Of a DNA stretch of 64,000 nucleotides, positions 28,597-38,542 are shown one piece after another. The notes under the pieces were generated by a model. The model had not been told where the DNA came from. It did not search any database and saw only the letters and a list, made by a program, of their open reading frames with translations. Origin of the DNA: Zestomonas carbonaria (lineage in GTDB: Bacteria; Pseudomonadota; Gammaproteobacteria; Pseudomonadales; Pseudomonadaceae); NCBI RefSeq assembly GCF_904061905.1, contig NZ_CAJFCI010000073.1, positions 1 to 64,000 of the forward strand. Direction: 5' to 3'. The position numbers were made by a program, and so were the translations under genes. Within the stretch, counting starts at the first letter, position 1, and every line of letters begins with the position of its first letter.

Positions 28597-29562
28597 ATGC
28601 ACATCTCTTCCGGCCGTTGGCTCTACGGCCTGTTCCTTGCCCTGGTCACCGCCGTGCTCTGGGGCATCCTGCCGATCAAGCTCAAGGAAGTCCTGCAGGT
28701 CATGGACCCGGTGACCGTGACCTGGTACCGCCTGCTGGTGGCCGGCTCGATCCTGCTCGGCTACCTGGCGGCGAGCCGGCGTTTGCCCAGTCTCTCCGCG
28801 CTCGGCCGCAACGGGCGCTGGTTGCTGCTGCTGGCCGTCGCCGGGCTGACCGGCAACTACGTGCTCTACCTGTTCGGCCTGAACATGCTCAGCCCCGGCA
28901 CCACGCAACTGGTGATCCAGGTCGCGCCGGTGCTGTTCCTGATCAGCAGCCTGTTCGTGTTCCGCGAGCGCTTCAGCATCGGCCAGGGCATCGGCCTGGC
29001 GGTGATGCTGGGTGGCTTCGCGCTGTTCTTCAACCAGCGCCTGGGCGAACTGCTCACGTCGCTGACGACCTACACCGCCGGCGTGCTGGTGGTGCTGGCG
29101 GCGGCCTTCGTGTGGACCTTCTACGGGCTGGCGCAGAAGCAGTTGCTGACGGTGTGGAACTCGGTGCAGGTCATGATGGTGATCTACCTGGCCTGCGCCG
29201 CGCTGCTGACGCCCTGGGCGCACCCGTTGCAGGTGTTCGAGCTGAGCCCCCTGCAAGGCTGGCTGCTGCTGGCCTGCTGCCTGAACACCCTGGTCGCCTA
29301 CGGCGCCTTCGCCGAGGCATTGGCGCACTGGGAAGCCTCGCGGGTCAGCGCGACCCTGGCGATCACGCCGCTGGTGACCTTCGCCTCGGTGGCGCTGGCC
29401 GCCAGCCTGTGGCCCGATCACGTGCTGCCGGAGCAGGTCAATCTCCTGGCCTATGGCGGCGCGGTGCTGGTGGTGTTCGGTTCGGCGTTCGTCGCCATCG
29501 GCCCGTCGCTGCTGAACGGCTACCGGGCACGCAGGGCGCGTTGGATGGCGCAGCGCCAGTAG
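28597..29562 (+). CDS. EamA/DMT family transporter, RarD-like
   Basis: A 321-aa inner membrane protein with ten predicted helices. Two EamA repeats are visible, ALVTAVLWGILPIKLKEVLQ at the start and a second beginning about residue 155 (TYTAGVLVVLAAAFVWTFYG). The ATG at 28597 is chosen; an in-frame TTG at 28582 is possible, and neither has a strong ribosome-binding site. The substrate is unknown; some relatives export amino acids or metabolites. A palindrome follows. Confidence 0.85.
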   Translation: MHISSGRWLYGLFLALVTAVLWGILPIKLKEVLQVMDPVTVTWYRLLVAGSILLGYLAASRRLPSLSALGRNGRWLLLLAVAGLTGNYVLYLFGLNMLSPGTTQLVIQVAPVLFLISSLFVFRERFSIGQGIGLAVMLGGFALFFNQRLGELLTSLTTYTAGVLVVLAAAFVWTFYGLAQKQLLTVWNSVQVMMVIYLACAALLTPWAHPLQVFELSPLQGWLLLACCLNTLVAYGAFAEALAHWEASRVSATLAITPLVTFASVALAASLWPDHVLPEQVNLLAYGGAVLVVFGSAFVAIGPSLLNGYRARRARWMAQRQ

Positions 29563-29570
29563 GATGGATG

Positions 29571-29597
29571 ACGACCCATCGCTGGACGATGGGTCGT
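29571..29597. terminator. Palindrome between convergent genes, possible bidirectional terminator
   Basis: An 11-bp perfect stem ACGACCCATCG / CGATGGGTCGT with a five-base loop lies between the EamA transporter stop and the quinone reductase stop. There is no T tract. Confidence 0.5.
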
Positions 29598-29606
29598 AGG
29601 TGCCGA

Positions 29607-30225
29607 TCAGGCCCGGCCGCCGAGCTGCTCCGCATGCCTGAGCCAGTTCTGCCGCTGCGCCTCGGAGGACGGGCGCACCGGCGAGAACTCCGTCAGGCGC
29701 TGGGTCTTGATCCCGCAGAAGCCGAGGATGGTGCGCACCATCTGGCGGTGCGCCGGGGCGCCGTAGATCCAGCGGAAGTACCAGCGCGGCGTGTCGAGGG
29801 TCACCAGCAGGTCGGCGGTGCGGCCGGTCAATAGCTTGTCCCAGAGCTGCGAACGGCCATGGTCGCGATAGCGGAAGGCGAAGCCGGGCAGGAACACCCG
29901 GTCGAAGAAGCCCTTGAGCAGCGCCGGCAGGCCGCCCCACCAGACCGGGTAGACGAACACCAGGTGCTCCGCCCAGTGGATCTGCCGCTGCGCTTCCAGC
30001 AGGTCGGGCTCGAGGTTCTGGTTATGGTCGTAGCCGCCGCGCAGCACCGGGTCGAACTGCAGTTCGCCGAGCTTCAACTGGCGCACCACGTGTCCTTCGC
30101 GGCGGGCGCCCTGGGCGTAGGCTTCGCCGAGCGCATGGCACAGGCTGTCGGTCTTGGGAGTGCCGAGGATCATCAGGATGCGCTTGCCGTCGCCTTCCAG
30201 CGGGGTGGCGCCACTCTTTGCCGCT

Positions 30226-30233
<8 letters not shown>
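29607..30233 (-). CDS. Flavodoxin-fold NAD(P)H dehydrogenase (quinone), KefF/MdaB-like
   Basis: A 208-aa FMN/FAD flavodoxin-like oxidoreductase. [17 protein letters not shown] is the phosphate-binding loop. [23 protein letters not shown] is the diagnostic quinone reductase motif. The 3' end of fumC overlaps its start by 8 bp, so the two are cotranscribed. A role in protecting against quinones is inferred from the family. Confidence 0.88.
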
Positions 30234-31620
<1,387 letters not shown>

Positions 31621-31701
31621 GGCATTTCTCCGGAGTGTCTTCCGGCAGTTTAGGCCGCTTGTCCGGTCAGGGGTTCCTCGCGAGGGTGAGCGGACGACGG
31701 A

Positions 31702-32709
31702 TTACCAGCGCGCGTGGGTGCTGCCCAGCCAGCCGAGGGCACTGCGCACCGGCACGCGCTCGCCGGACGGGTCGCGCAGCACGCCGTCGAAGTGACCGAA
31801 CCACTGGCCGGTCGAGGCATGGAACGGGCCGACCTTGGGCTGTGCCAGGTGGTACTGGCGGGGGGTGAAGACAAGGTCGACGCGCTGGTCGTCGGAGCTC
31901 AGGCGCCAGGGCGCCAGGGAGTCGTGCTGGGACTGTTCGAGGTGGACCGGGCAGTCCAGGTGCAGCAGCTCGCCGCCGAACCACAGGGCGTTTTCCGACA
32001 GGCCGCTGGCATCGGTCCAGCCGGAGCCGAAGTTGCCGGCGATGCCGCCCGGCGCGGCGAAGGCGGCGCGCATCCAGTGGCTGCGGAGCGGCCAGACGCC
32101 CCGGCCGAAGTCCAGCGAGGCGAAGCTCTGGCCGGGTTCGCATTCGTACTGCCGGTCGCCCAGTTGCAGGCCGCCGTTGGTGGGCAGGCCCAACTGCCGG
32201 GAGGTGGCGTGGAAGCCCTTGCGGCCGAGCGGCACCACCAGGTTGACCGACTCCAGGTGCGCCGGACGCTGGATGTCCAGCGCCACGTTGAGCGGCCGCC
32301 CGCCGATGTCCGGGGCCAGCGCGGTCAGGCGCAGGCGCCCCGGCTGGGCATCGGCCCGCAGGTGCAGGTGCGGGTGGCGGAATTCATGGCTTTCCAGGGG
32401 CGTGTCGGGCAGCTTGCAGCCGTAGCCGAACGGCCGGAACTGGGTGCGCGAGATGACTTCGCCACTTTCCATGTCGAGGAAGTAGGCTGCGCCGTAGCCG
32501 ACGTAGTCGAGGTCGGCGAGGGTCAGCGAGAGCATCCAGCGCGGGGTGGTGATGCACCAGTGGTTCCAGCGCTTGCGACGGCCGAAGTGGCCGGGCAGGG
32601 CGCAGTGCACGCGGGGGCGGGGCGACCAGCCGACGGCCGCCGGCAGCAGGTTGCCCTGTGCGTCGCACAGGGCCTGGAAGGTCGGGGAGGCGGAAGTGAA
32701 GCTGGTCAT
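31702..32709 (-). CDS. DUF2804 family protein
   Basis: A 335-aa protein. RKRWNHWCITTPRWMLSLTLADLDYVGYGAAYF, NEALWFGGELLHLDCP-like segments and FGHFDGVLRDPSGERV near the C-terminus match DUF2804. No signal peptide or membrane helix is seen. The start at 32709 (MTSFTSASPTF) is chosen; an ATG three codons upstream is equally possible. The function is unknown. Confidence 0.85.
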   Translation of the reverse strand: MTSFTSASPTFQALCDAQGNLLPAAVGWSPRPRVHCALPGHFGRRKRWNHWCITTPRWMLSLTLADLDYVGYGAAYFLDMESGEVISRTQFRPFGYGCKLPDTPLESHEFRHPHLHLRADAQPGRLRLTALAPDIGGRPLNVALDIQRPAHLESVNLVVPLGRKGFHATSRQLGLPTNGGLQLGDRQYECEPGQSFASLDFGRGVWPLRSHWMRAAFAAPGGIAGNFGSGWTDASGLSENALWFGGELLHLDCPVHLEQSQHDSLAPWRLSSDDQRVDLVFTPRQYHLAQPKVGPFHASTGQWFGHFDGVLRDPSGERVPVRSALGWLGSTHARW

Positions 32710-32981
32710 CGGACACATCCATGTGCGCGTTGCAATACTGACGGGCGGTGCAACTTGAGGCTCGTCACAGGGTCGATTCAGGTGAGCGGGCCGACTGAAA
32801 GGTCATGAAGCATGCCGACCCAATCAAAGGATGGGCAAGTACTGGCCATTTGACAACGAGCGATTTCCGGCGCCAAGAGCCTGTCACGGACGCCCGCTTG
32901 AGCGGCGTCCGGCGTCGGCGCAGAATGGCCTTCCGCAACACAAGTCCGCCGTTCATTCTCCCCCAACAGCAAGGAATTTCC

Positions 32982-33494
32982 ATGACTCCTATTCGCGCGC
33001 TTTGCACTGCCGTTCTCCTCGTGGGGATGAGTGGCCAGGTTCTGGCGGATGCGGCCAGCCACGCTGCCAATGCCGAACGTTTCCTCAAGCTGGCGCATGC
33101 CGACAAGCTGACCGTACCGGTCTACGCGCAGGTCCAGCAGATGTTCGCCCAGCGCTTCGCCCAGGCCCAGGCACCCGAGAGCAAGAAGGCCCTGCTCGAG
33201 GGCTACCAGGCCAAGGCCAACGCGGCCCTGGACAAGGCGGTCGGCTGGGACAAGGTCAAGCCCGACATGATCAAGCTGTACACCGGCGCCTTCACCGAGC
33301 AGGAACTGAAGGACCTGCTGGCCTTCTACGAATCGCCGCTGGGCAAGAAGGTGCTGGCCAAGATGCCGGAACTCACCGCCCAGTCTGCGCAACTGACCCA
33401 GGCCAAGCTGGAGACCGCCGTGCCGGAGGTCAACAAGCTGCTCTCCGACATGACTGCCGAGCTGGAGCCGAAAACCGCTCCGGCCAAGAAGTAA
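32982..33494 (+). CDS. DUF2059 secreted protein
   Basis: A 170-aa protein with a signal peptide (cleavage about VLA-DA at residue 22-23). A mature helical domain follows (KPDMIKLYTGAFTEQELKDLLAFYESPLGKKVLAKMPEL), which is the core of DUF2059. Likely periplasmic. AAGGAA lies upstream of the ATG at 32982. It is 15 bp upstream of bolA and on the same strand, probably cotranscribed. Confidence 0.9.
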   Translation: MTPIRALCTAVLLVGMSGQVLADAASHAANAERFLKLAHADKLTVPVYAQVQQMFAQRFAQAQAPESKKALLEGYQAKANAALDKAVGWDKVKPDMIKLYTGAFTEQELKDLLAFYESPLGKKVLAKMPELTAQSAQLTQAKLETAVPEVNKLLSDMTAELEPKTAPAKK

Positions 33495-33509
33495 CGGGTA
33501 GGACCCTGC

Positions 33510-33812
33510 ATGAGCATGAGTGAACGCATCCAGGCGGCGCTGGTCGCCCTGGAGCCTGAATACCTCGATGTGCTGGACGAAAGCCACATGCACAGCCGTG
33601 GTCTGGAAACCCACTTCAAGGCGGTGGTGGTCAGCCCGGTGTTCGCCGGCCTGAACCTCGTCAAGCGCCACCAGAAGGTCTACGCCGCCCTCGGCGAGCT
33701 GATGGGCCAGTTCCACGCCCTGGCCCTGCACACCTACACCCCCGAGGAATGGGCGGTGCAGGGCGCCGCCCCGGACTCCCCGACCTGTCGCGGTGGCAGC
33801 AAGCACGGCTAG
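33510..33812 (+). CDS. bolA: BolA family protein
   Basis: A 100-aa BolA-fold protein. DESHMHSRGLETHFKAVVVSPVF and LVKRHQKVYAALGELM match the BolA core; HALALHTYTPEEW is the conserved C-terminal strand/helix. BolA proteins work with monothiol glutaredoxins in iron-sulfur trafficking and act as stress regulators. The C-terminal extension (QGAAPDSPTCRGGSKHG) carries an extra Cys. Confidence 0.93.
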   Translation: MSMSERIQAALVALEPEYLDVLDESHMHSRGLETHFKAVVVSPVFAGLNLVKRHQKVYAALGELMGQFHALALHTYTPEEWAVQGAAPDSPTCRGGSKHG

Positions 33813-33840
33813 CCTTCCTGTAGGAGACCCAGGCTTCCCT

Positions 33841-33930
33841 CGTAGGAGCGGCCCATGGCCGCGAAGGGAGCATTGCGTTCAAGCCATCCGGGCTACGGGG
33901 GCCGGCCTGCGCCGCTCGGCCGCAGGCCGG
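33841..33930. repeat. Palindromic repeat and hairpin between bolA and trhO
   Basis: A single GTAGGAGCGGCCCATGGCCGC copy lies at 33842-33862. Further on is a 10-bp hairpin CCGGCCTGCG (33902-33911) / CGCAGGCCGG (33921-33930). The hairpin has no T tract but could end bolA transcripts. Confidence 0.5.
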
Positions 33931-34039
33931 GTTTCCCGGCTTTCTGGTAGACTGCGCGGCGCGTCGGCCTGGCGGCCGGCGTCGCTGTCTGTCACCGGTC
34001 CGCCCTTTACGCGGGCGACCACTGGAAGGAAGTACCCCC

Positions 34040-34975
34040 ATGACCCAGAAGATCGTCGTGGCGGCGCTGTACAAGTTCGTCACCCTGACGGACTACGTCG
34101 CCCTGCGTGAACCCCTATTGCAAACCCTGCTCGACAACGGCATCAAGGGCACCCTGCTGCTCGCCGAGGAGGGCATCAACGGCACTGTCTCCGGCAGTCG
34201 CGAAGCCATCGACGCGCTGCTCGCCTGGCTCAGGAGCGACCCCCGTCTCGTCGACATCGACCACAAGGAGTCGTACTGCGACGAGCAGCCCTTCTACCGC
34301 ACCAAGGTCAAGCTGAAGAAGGAAATCGTCACCCTCGGCGTGCCCGGCGTCGATCCCAATCGGCAGGTCGGCACCTATGTCGAGCCCCAGGACTGGAACG
34401 CGCTGATCAGCGACCCCGAGGTGCTGCTGATCGACACCCGCAACGACTACGAAGTGGCGATCGGCACCTTCGAAGGCGCCATCGACCCGAAGACCAGGTC
34501 GTTCCGCGAATTCCCCGAGTACATCAAGGAGCACTTCGACCCATCGAAGCACAAGAAGGTGGCGATGTTCTGCACCGGCGGCATCCGTTGCGAGAAGGCC
34601 TCCAGCTACATGCTCGGCGCGGGATTCGAGGAGGTCTTCCACCTCAAGGGCGGCATCCTCAAGTACCTGGAAGAAGTGCCCGAGACCGAGAGCAAGTGGC
34701 GCGGCGACTGCTTCGTGTTCGACAACCGGGTCACCGTGCGCCACGATCTGTCCGAGGGCGACTACGACCAGTGCCATGCCTGCCGCAACCCGATTTCCGT
34801 CGAGGATCGCCAGTCCGAGCACTATGCTCCGGGCATCAGTTGCCCGCATTGCTGGGACTCGCTGTCCGAGAAGACCCGCGCCAGCGCCCGCGAGCGGCAG
34901 AAGCAGATCGAGCTGGCCAAGGCGCGCAACCTGCCGCACCCCATTGGCCGGGACCCGCGCCAGCAGGTGGTGTGA
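34040..34975 (+). CDS. trhO: tRNA uridine(34) hydroxylase TrhO (rhodanese family)
   Basis: A 311-aa protein of the YceA/TrhO family, which makes 5-hydroxyuridine at the tRNA wobble position. An N-terminal ferredoxin-like region ([32 protein letters not shown]) precedes a rhodanese domain with [16 protein letters not shown] (Cys178, Cys184). The C-terminal part has paired Cys motifs (CHAC at about 252 and CPHC at about 278) that may bind zinc. AAGGAAG lies upstream of the ATG. Confidence 0.93.
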   Translation: MTQKIVVAALYKFVTLTDYVALREPLLQTLLDNGIKGTLLLAEEGINGTVSGSREAIDALLAWLRSDPRLVDIDHKESYCDEQPFYRTKVKLKKEIVTLGVPGVDPNRQVGTYVEPQDWNALISDPEVLLIDTRNDYEVAIGTFEGAIDPKTRSFREFPEYIKEHFDPSKHKKVAMFCTGGIRCEKASSYMLGAGFEEVFHLKGGILKYLEEVPETESKWRGDCFVFDNRVTVRHDLSEGDYDQCHACRNPISVEDRQSEHYAPGISCPHCWDSLSEKTRASARERQKQIELAKARNLPHPIGRDPRQQVV

Positions 34976-35025
34976 CAGCCGGGGCGAGCCCCAGCGCCAG
35001 AACCTTTGATTTGGAGTAACAGTCT

Positions 35026-35664
35026 TTGGCTCATTCCCGCCTGCTGTACGTGATGGATCCGATGTGTTCCTGGTGCTGGGGTTTCACCCCGGTGGTCGAG
35101 GCCCTTGCCGAGCAGGCGCGGGAGGCCGGGGTGCCGACGCAACTGATCGCCGGCGGCCTGCGCACCGGCGGTGGCGCGGCGCTCGATCTGGCCACCCGGG
35201 ACTACATCCTCGAACACTGGCGCGAAGTGCAGCGCACCACCGGCCAGCCGTTCCGCTTCGAAGGCGCCATGGCGGATGGTTTCGTCTACGACACCGAGCC
35301 GGCCTGCCGGGCCCTGGTGGCCGCGCGCAGCCTCGATGCGGAAAGCGCCTGGTCGCTGGTCAAGGGCATCCAGCACGCGTTCTACGCCGAGGGCCGCGAT
35401 GTCGGTCAACCCTGCGTGCTGGCCGAGCTGGCGGAAACCGCTGGCCTGCCGCGCATGGTGTTCGTCGAGGCGTTCGACAGCACGGAGCAGCGCGCCGCCA
35501 CGGTCGCCGACTTCTCCTGGGTGCAGGACCTCGGCATTGCCGGCTTTCCCACCCTGCTGGCCGAGCGCGATGGCCAGTTGGCGCTGCTGACCAACGGCTA
35601 CCAACCCCTGGAGCGACTGGCGCCGCTGCTGGCCCGCTGGCTGGAGCGCGGCGCTCATGCATGA
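35026..35664 (+). CDS. DsbA-like thioredoxin-fold protein
   Basis: A 212-aa protein with the active-site motif MCSWCWGF near residue 13, followed by the DsbA helical insertion and a cis-Pro loop GIAGFPTLL (about 180). The start is a TTG with TTGGAG about 13 bases upstream. No signal peptide, so it acts in the cytoplasm, like FrnE/HCCA-isomerase-like relatives. The last 8 bp overlap the following ABC transporter gene. Confidence 0.85.
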   Translation: MAHSRLLYVMDPMCSWCWGFTPVVEALAEQAREAGVPTQLIAGGLRTGGGAALDLATRDYILEHWREVQRTTGQPFRFEGAMADGFVYDTEPACRALVAARSLDAESAWSLVKGIQHAFYAEGRDVGQPCVLAELAETAGLPRMVFVEAFDSTEQRAATVADFSWVQDLGIAGFPTLLAERDGQLALLTNGYQPLERLAPLLARWLERGAHA

Positions 35665-37435
35665 CCGGCTGAGCTGGGCGGAAATCCGTCGTCTGGCCCT
35701 GCGCCATCGAAAAGCCCTGATCCTCGCCAACGCGGTGGCCGTCCTGGCGACCCTGTGCAGCGTACCGATTCCCCTGCTGTTGCCGTTGCTGGTCGACGAG
35801 GTGCTGCTCGGCCATGGCGATGCGGCGCTCAAGGTCATGGGCCTCTTCCTGCCCACGACCTGGCAGAACGCGGTCGGCTACATCGGCCTGATGGTGGCGC
35901 TGACCCTGCTGCTGCGCAGCGCCGCCCTGGTCTTCAACGTGCTGCAGGCGCGGCTGTTCGCGGGGTTGTCCAAGGACATCGTCTATCGCATCCGCGTCCG
36001 CCTGATCGAGCGCCTCAAGCGCATTTCCCTCGGCGAATACGAGAGCCTGGGTGGCGGCACGGTGACCACCCACCTGGTCACCGACCTGGACACCATCGAC
36101 AAGTTCGTCGGCGAAACCCTGAGCAAATTCCTGGTCGCCGTGCTGACCCTGGCCGGCACCGCCGCCATCCTGCTGTGGATGCACTGGCAACTGGCGCTGC
36201 TGATCCTGCTGTTCAACCCGCTGGTGATCTTCGCCACGGTGCAACTGGGCAAGCGCGTCAAGCACCTGAAGAAGCTGGAGAACGACAGCACTTCGCGCTT
36301 CACTCAGGCGCTCACCGAAACCCTGGAGGCGATCCAGGAAGTACGCGCCGGCAACCGCCAGGGCTTCTTCCTCGGCCGTCTCGGCCTGCGTGCCCGGGAA
36401 GTGCGCGACTATGCCGTGGCTTCGCAATGGAAGAGCGACGCGGCGGGGCGGACCAGCGGCCTGCTGTTCCAGTTCGGTATCGACGTGTTCCGCGCCGCGG
36501 CGATGCTCACCGTGCTGTTCTCCGATCTTTCCATCGGCCAGATGCTCGCGGTGTTCAGCTACCTGTGGTTCATGATCGGCCCGGTCGAGCAACTGCTCGG
36601 TCTGCAATACGCCTTCTACGCCGCCGGCGGTGCGCTGACCCGGATCAACGAGCTGCTGGCGCGCGCCGACGAGCCGCAGCACGAAGGCCGCGTCGATCCG
36701 TTCAAGGGCCGCGAGACCGTGGGCATCGAGGTACGCGGGCTGACCTTCGGCTACAGCGACGAACCGGTGTTGTCGGGGCTCGACCTGTCCATCGCGCCGG
36801 GCGAGAAGGTCGCCATCGTCGGCGCCAGCGGCGGCGGCAAGAGCACCCTGGTACAACTGCTGCTCGGCCTCTACACGCCGCAGGCCGGCAGCATCCGCTT
36901 CGGTGGCAGCAGCCTCGAAGAAATCGGCCTGGAGCGGGTGCGCGACAACGTCGCGGTGGTCCTCCAGCATCCGGCGCTGTTCAACGACAGCGTGCGCGCC
37001 AACCTGACCCTGGGCCGCGAACGCAGCGACGAGGCCTGCTGGCACGCGCTGGAGATCGCCCAGTTGGCGGACACCATCCGCGCCCTGCCGCAGGGCCTGG
37101 ACAGCGTGGTCGGCCGTTCTGGCGTGCGTCTCTCCGGCGGTCAGCGCCAGCGCCTGGCGATCGCCCGCATGGTGCTCGCCGAGCCCAAGGTGGTGATCCT
37201 CGACGAAGCCACCTCGGCCCTCGACGCCGCCACCGAATACGCCCTGCACCAGGCGCTCGGCCGCTTCCTCAACGGCCGCACCACGCTGATCATCGCCCAC
37301 CGCCTGAGCGCGGTGAAACAGGCCGACCGCGTGCTGGTGTTCGACGGCGGGCACATCGCCGAGGACGGCGACCACCAGCAACTGATCGCCGAGGGCGGCC
37401 TGTATGCCAAGCTGTACGGGCACCTGCAACACTGA
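35657..37435 (+). CDS. ABC exporter, fused permease/ATPase
   Basis: A 592-aa half-transporter. A six-helix exporter membrane domain occupies about 15-310. The nucleotide-binding domain (about 340-590) has Walker A GASGGGKST, signature LSGGQRQRLAIARM, Walker B VVILDEATSALD and the H-loop IIAHRLS. MsbA/multidrug type; the substrate is unknown. It overlaps the DsbA-like gene by 8 bp, so the two are translationally coupled. Confidence 0.92.
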   Translation: MHDRLSWAEIRRLALRHRKALILANAVAVLATLCSVPIPLLLPLLVDEVLLGHGDAALKVMGLFLPTTWQNAVGYIGLMVALTLLLRSAALVFNVLQARLFAGLSKDIVYRIRVRLIERLKRISLGEYESLGGGTVTTHLVTDLDTIDKFVGETLSKFLVAVLTLAGTAAILLWMHWQLALLILLFNPLVIFATVQLGKRVKHLKKLENDSTSRFTQALTETLEAIQEVRAGNRQGFFLGRLGLRAREVRDYAVASQWKSDAAGRTSGLLFQFGIDVFRAAAMLTVLFSDLSIGQMLAVFSYLWFMIGPVEQLLGLQYAFYAAGGALTRINELLARADEPQHEGRVDPFKGRETVGIEVRGLTFGYSDEPVLSGLDLSIAPGEKVAIVGASGGGKSTLVQLLLGLYTPQAGSIRFGGSSLEEIGLERVRDNVAVVLQHPALFNDSVRANLTLGRERSDEACWHALEIAQLADTIRALPQGLDSVVGRSGVRLSGGQRQRLAIARMVLAEPKVVILDEATSALDAATEYALHQALGRFLNGRTTLIIAHRLSAVKQADRVLVFDGGHIAEDGDHQQLIAEGGLYAKLYGHLQH

Positions 37436-37440
37436 ACGGG

Positions 37441-37505
37441 TGTAGGAGCCAGCTTGCTGGCGATTAGCCGTGGGGAGCAGGATCGCCAGCAAGCTGGCTC
37501 CTACA
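37441..37505. repeat. Perfect 24-bp inverted repeat between convergent genes
   Basis: Arms at 37441-37464 and 37482-37505 (TGTAGGAGCCAGCTTGCTGG plus CGAT, and its exact complement) flank a 17-bp loop. It sits between the ABC exporter and the fimbrial adhesin gene and probably ends transcription from both sides. Confidence 0.85.
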
Positions 37506-37526
37506 GGAAGCGTCCAAAGGGCGGAA

Positions 37527-38525
37527 TCACTGGTAGGCGGTGTTGTAGAGCAGGACGAATTCGGCCAGCCCGGGCTTCACATTGCCCTGGTCGTACAGCT
37601 CGGCCTGGAACGAGATGTTGAAGCCCAGGGCCTGCCTGGCGTCGATGACGTGGGCCACGGGCTGGCCGAACTGCACGTACTGTCCGCCGGCGATGTCCTT
37701 GACCTTCAGCAGCAGGTCGTTGGATTCGTGCACGATGCCGGTATTGCCGTCGATGAGCTGGCCGGCGGTGGGCGTCAGGGTGGTTTCGATCGTGGCGCCG
37801 CCATCGCAGGTCCACTGGAAGTCGAAGGTTCTTGCCTGGGGCAGGGCCGACTTGGCGAAGGTGCCGAAGTCGACGCGGTTGGGCGCCTCGGACAGCTCGC
37901 AGGTGGTGGGCAGGAAGCTGATGGACACGTTCGGGAAGGGGGCGATGTCGTACGACGGTCCATTGTCGTTCCAGCGGGCGCCGACGAACTGGCTGGGGTT
38001 GCGGAAGTTGACGGGGTAGGTGCCGGGCGCCTGGATGGGGCCGTTCTTCACCAGTTCCATGAAGGTGGGCGACAGCGAGCCGCTGACGCATTGGCTGGGC
38101 CCGGGCGTTCTGTCGCCGTCGACTTCCAACTGAATCCGGTTCGCCACCCCGCCGACCTGCCTGACCCCGACTCCGTTCATGTCGCCGCTGGGGATGATCC
38201 GGTAGACCAGGCCATCGACAGTTGTGGCGAAGGTTCGCTCCTGCAGGTGGCTGCTCTCGGCGGCGATGCCCAGCACGATATGGCGCCCGGCCTCTCCGGC
38301 GAGGTTTTCCTGCAAGCGGCAGTCGTAGTCCAGCGACAGGTTGAGCGTGCCCAGCACGCTGCCGACGGGCAGGGCGCTGCTGATGCTGGTTTCGCCATCG
38401 TAGGCGAGGGCCTGGTTGGTGAAGTAGCACTGGTTGGGCTCCACGGGGCACTCGTCGGCGAGGGCCGGGAAGGCCAGGAGGGCGGCGAGTGCGAGGGGGA
38501 GCTTGCTAGCGGCTTGCGTTTCCAT
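37527..38525 (-). CDS. Fimbrial tip adhesin-like protein
   Basis: A 332-aa secreted protein with a signal peptide (KLPLALAALLAFPALADE). Two immunoglobulin-like domains are suggested by its length and cysteine pairs: an N-terminal candidate lectin/adhesin domain (about 25-195) and a C-terminal pilin domain (about 200-332). The pilin domain has FNISFQAELYDQGNVKPGLAEFVLLYNTAYQ, ending in the donor-strand pattern with a penultimate Tyr. Last gene of the chaperone-usher operon. The receptor is unknown. Confidence 0.82.
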   Translation of the reverse strand: METQAASKLPLALAALLAFPALADECPVEPNQCYFTNQALAYDGETSISSALPVGSVLGTLNLSLDYDCRLQENLAGEAGRHIVLGIAAESSHLQERTFATTVDGLVYRIIPSGDMNGVGVRQVGGVANRIQLEVDGDRTPGPSQCVSGSLSPTFMELVKNGPIQAPGTYPVNFRNPSQFVGARWNDNGPSYDIAPFPNVSISFLPTTCELSEAPNRVDFGTFAKSALPQARTFDFQWTCDGGATIETTLTPTAGQLIDGNTGIVHESNDLLLKVKDIAGGQYVQFGQPVAHVIDARQALGFNISFQAELYDQGNVKPGLAEFVLLYNTAYQ

Positions 38526-38542
38526 ACGTCTATCCAGGTAGG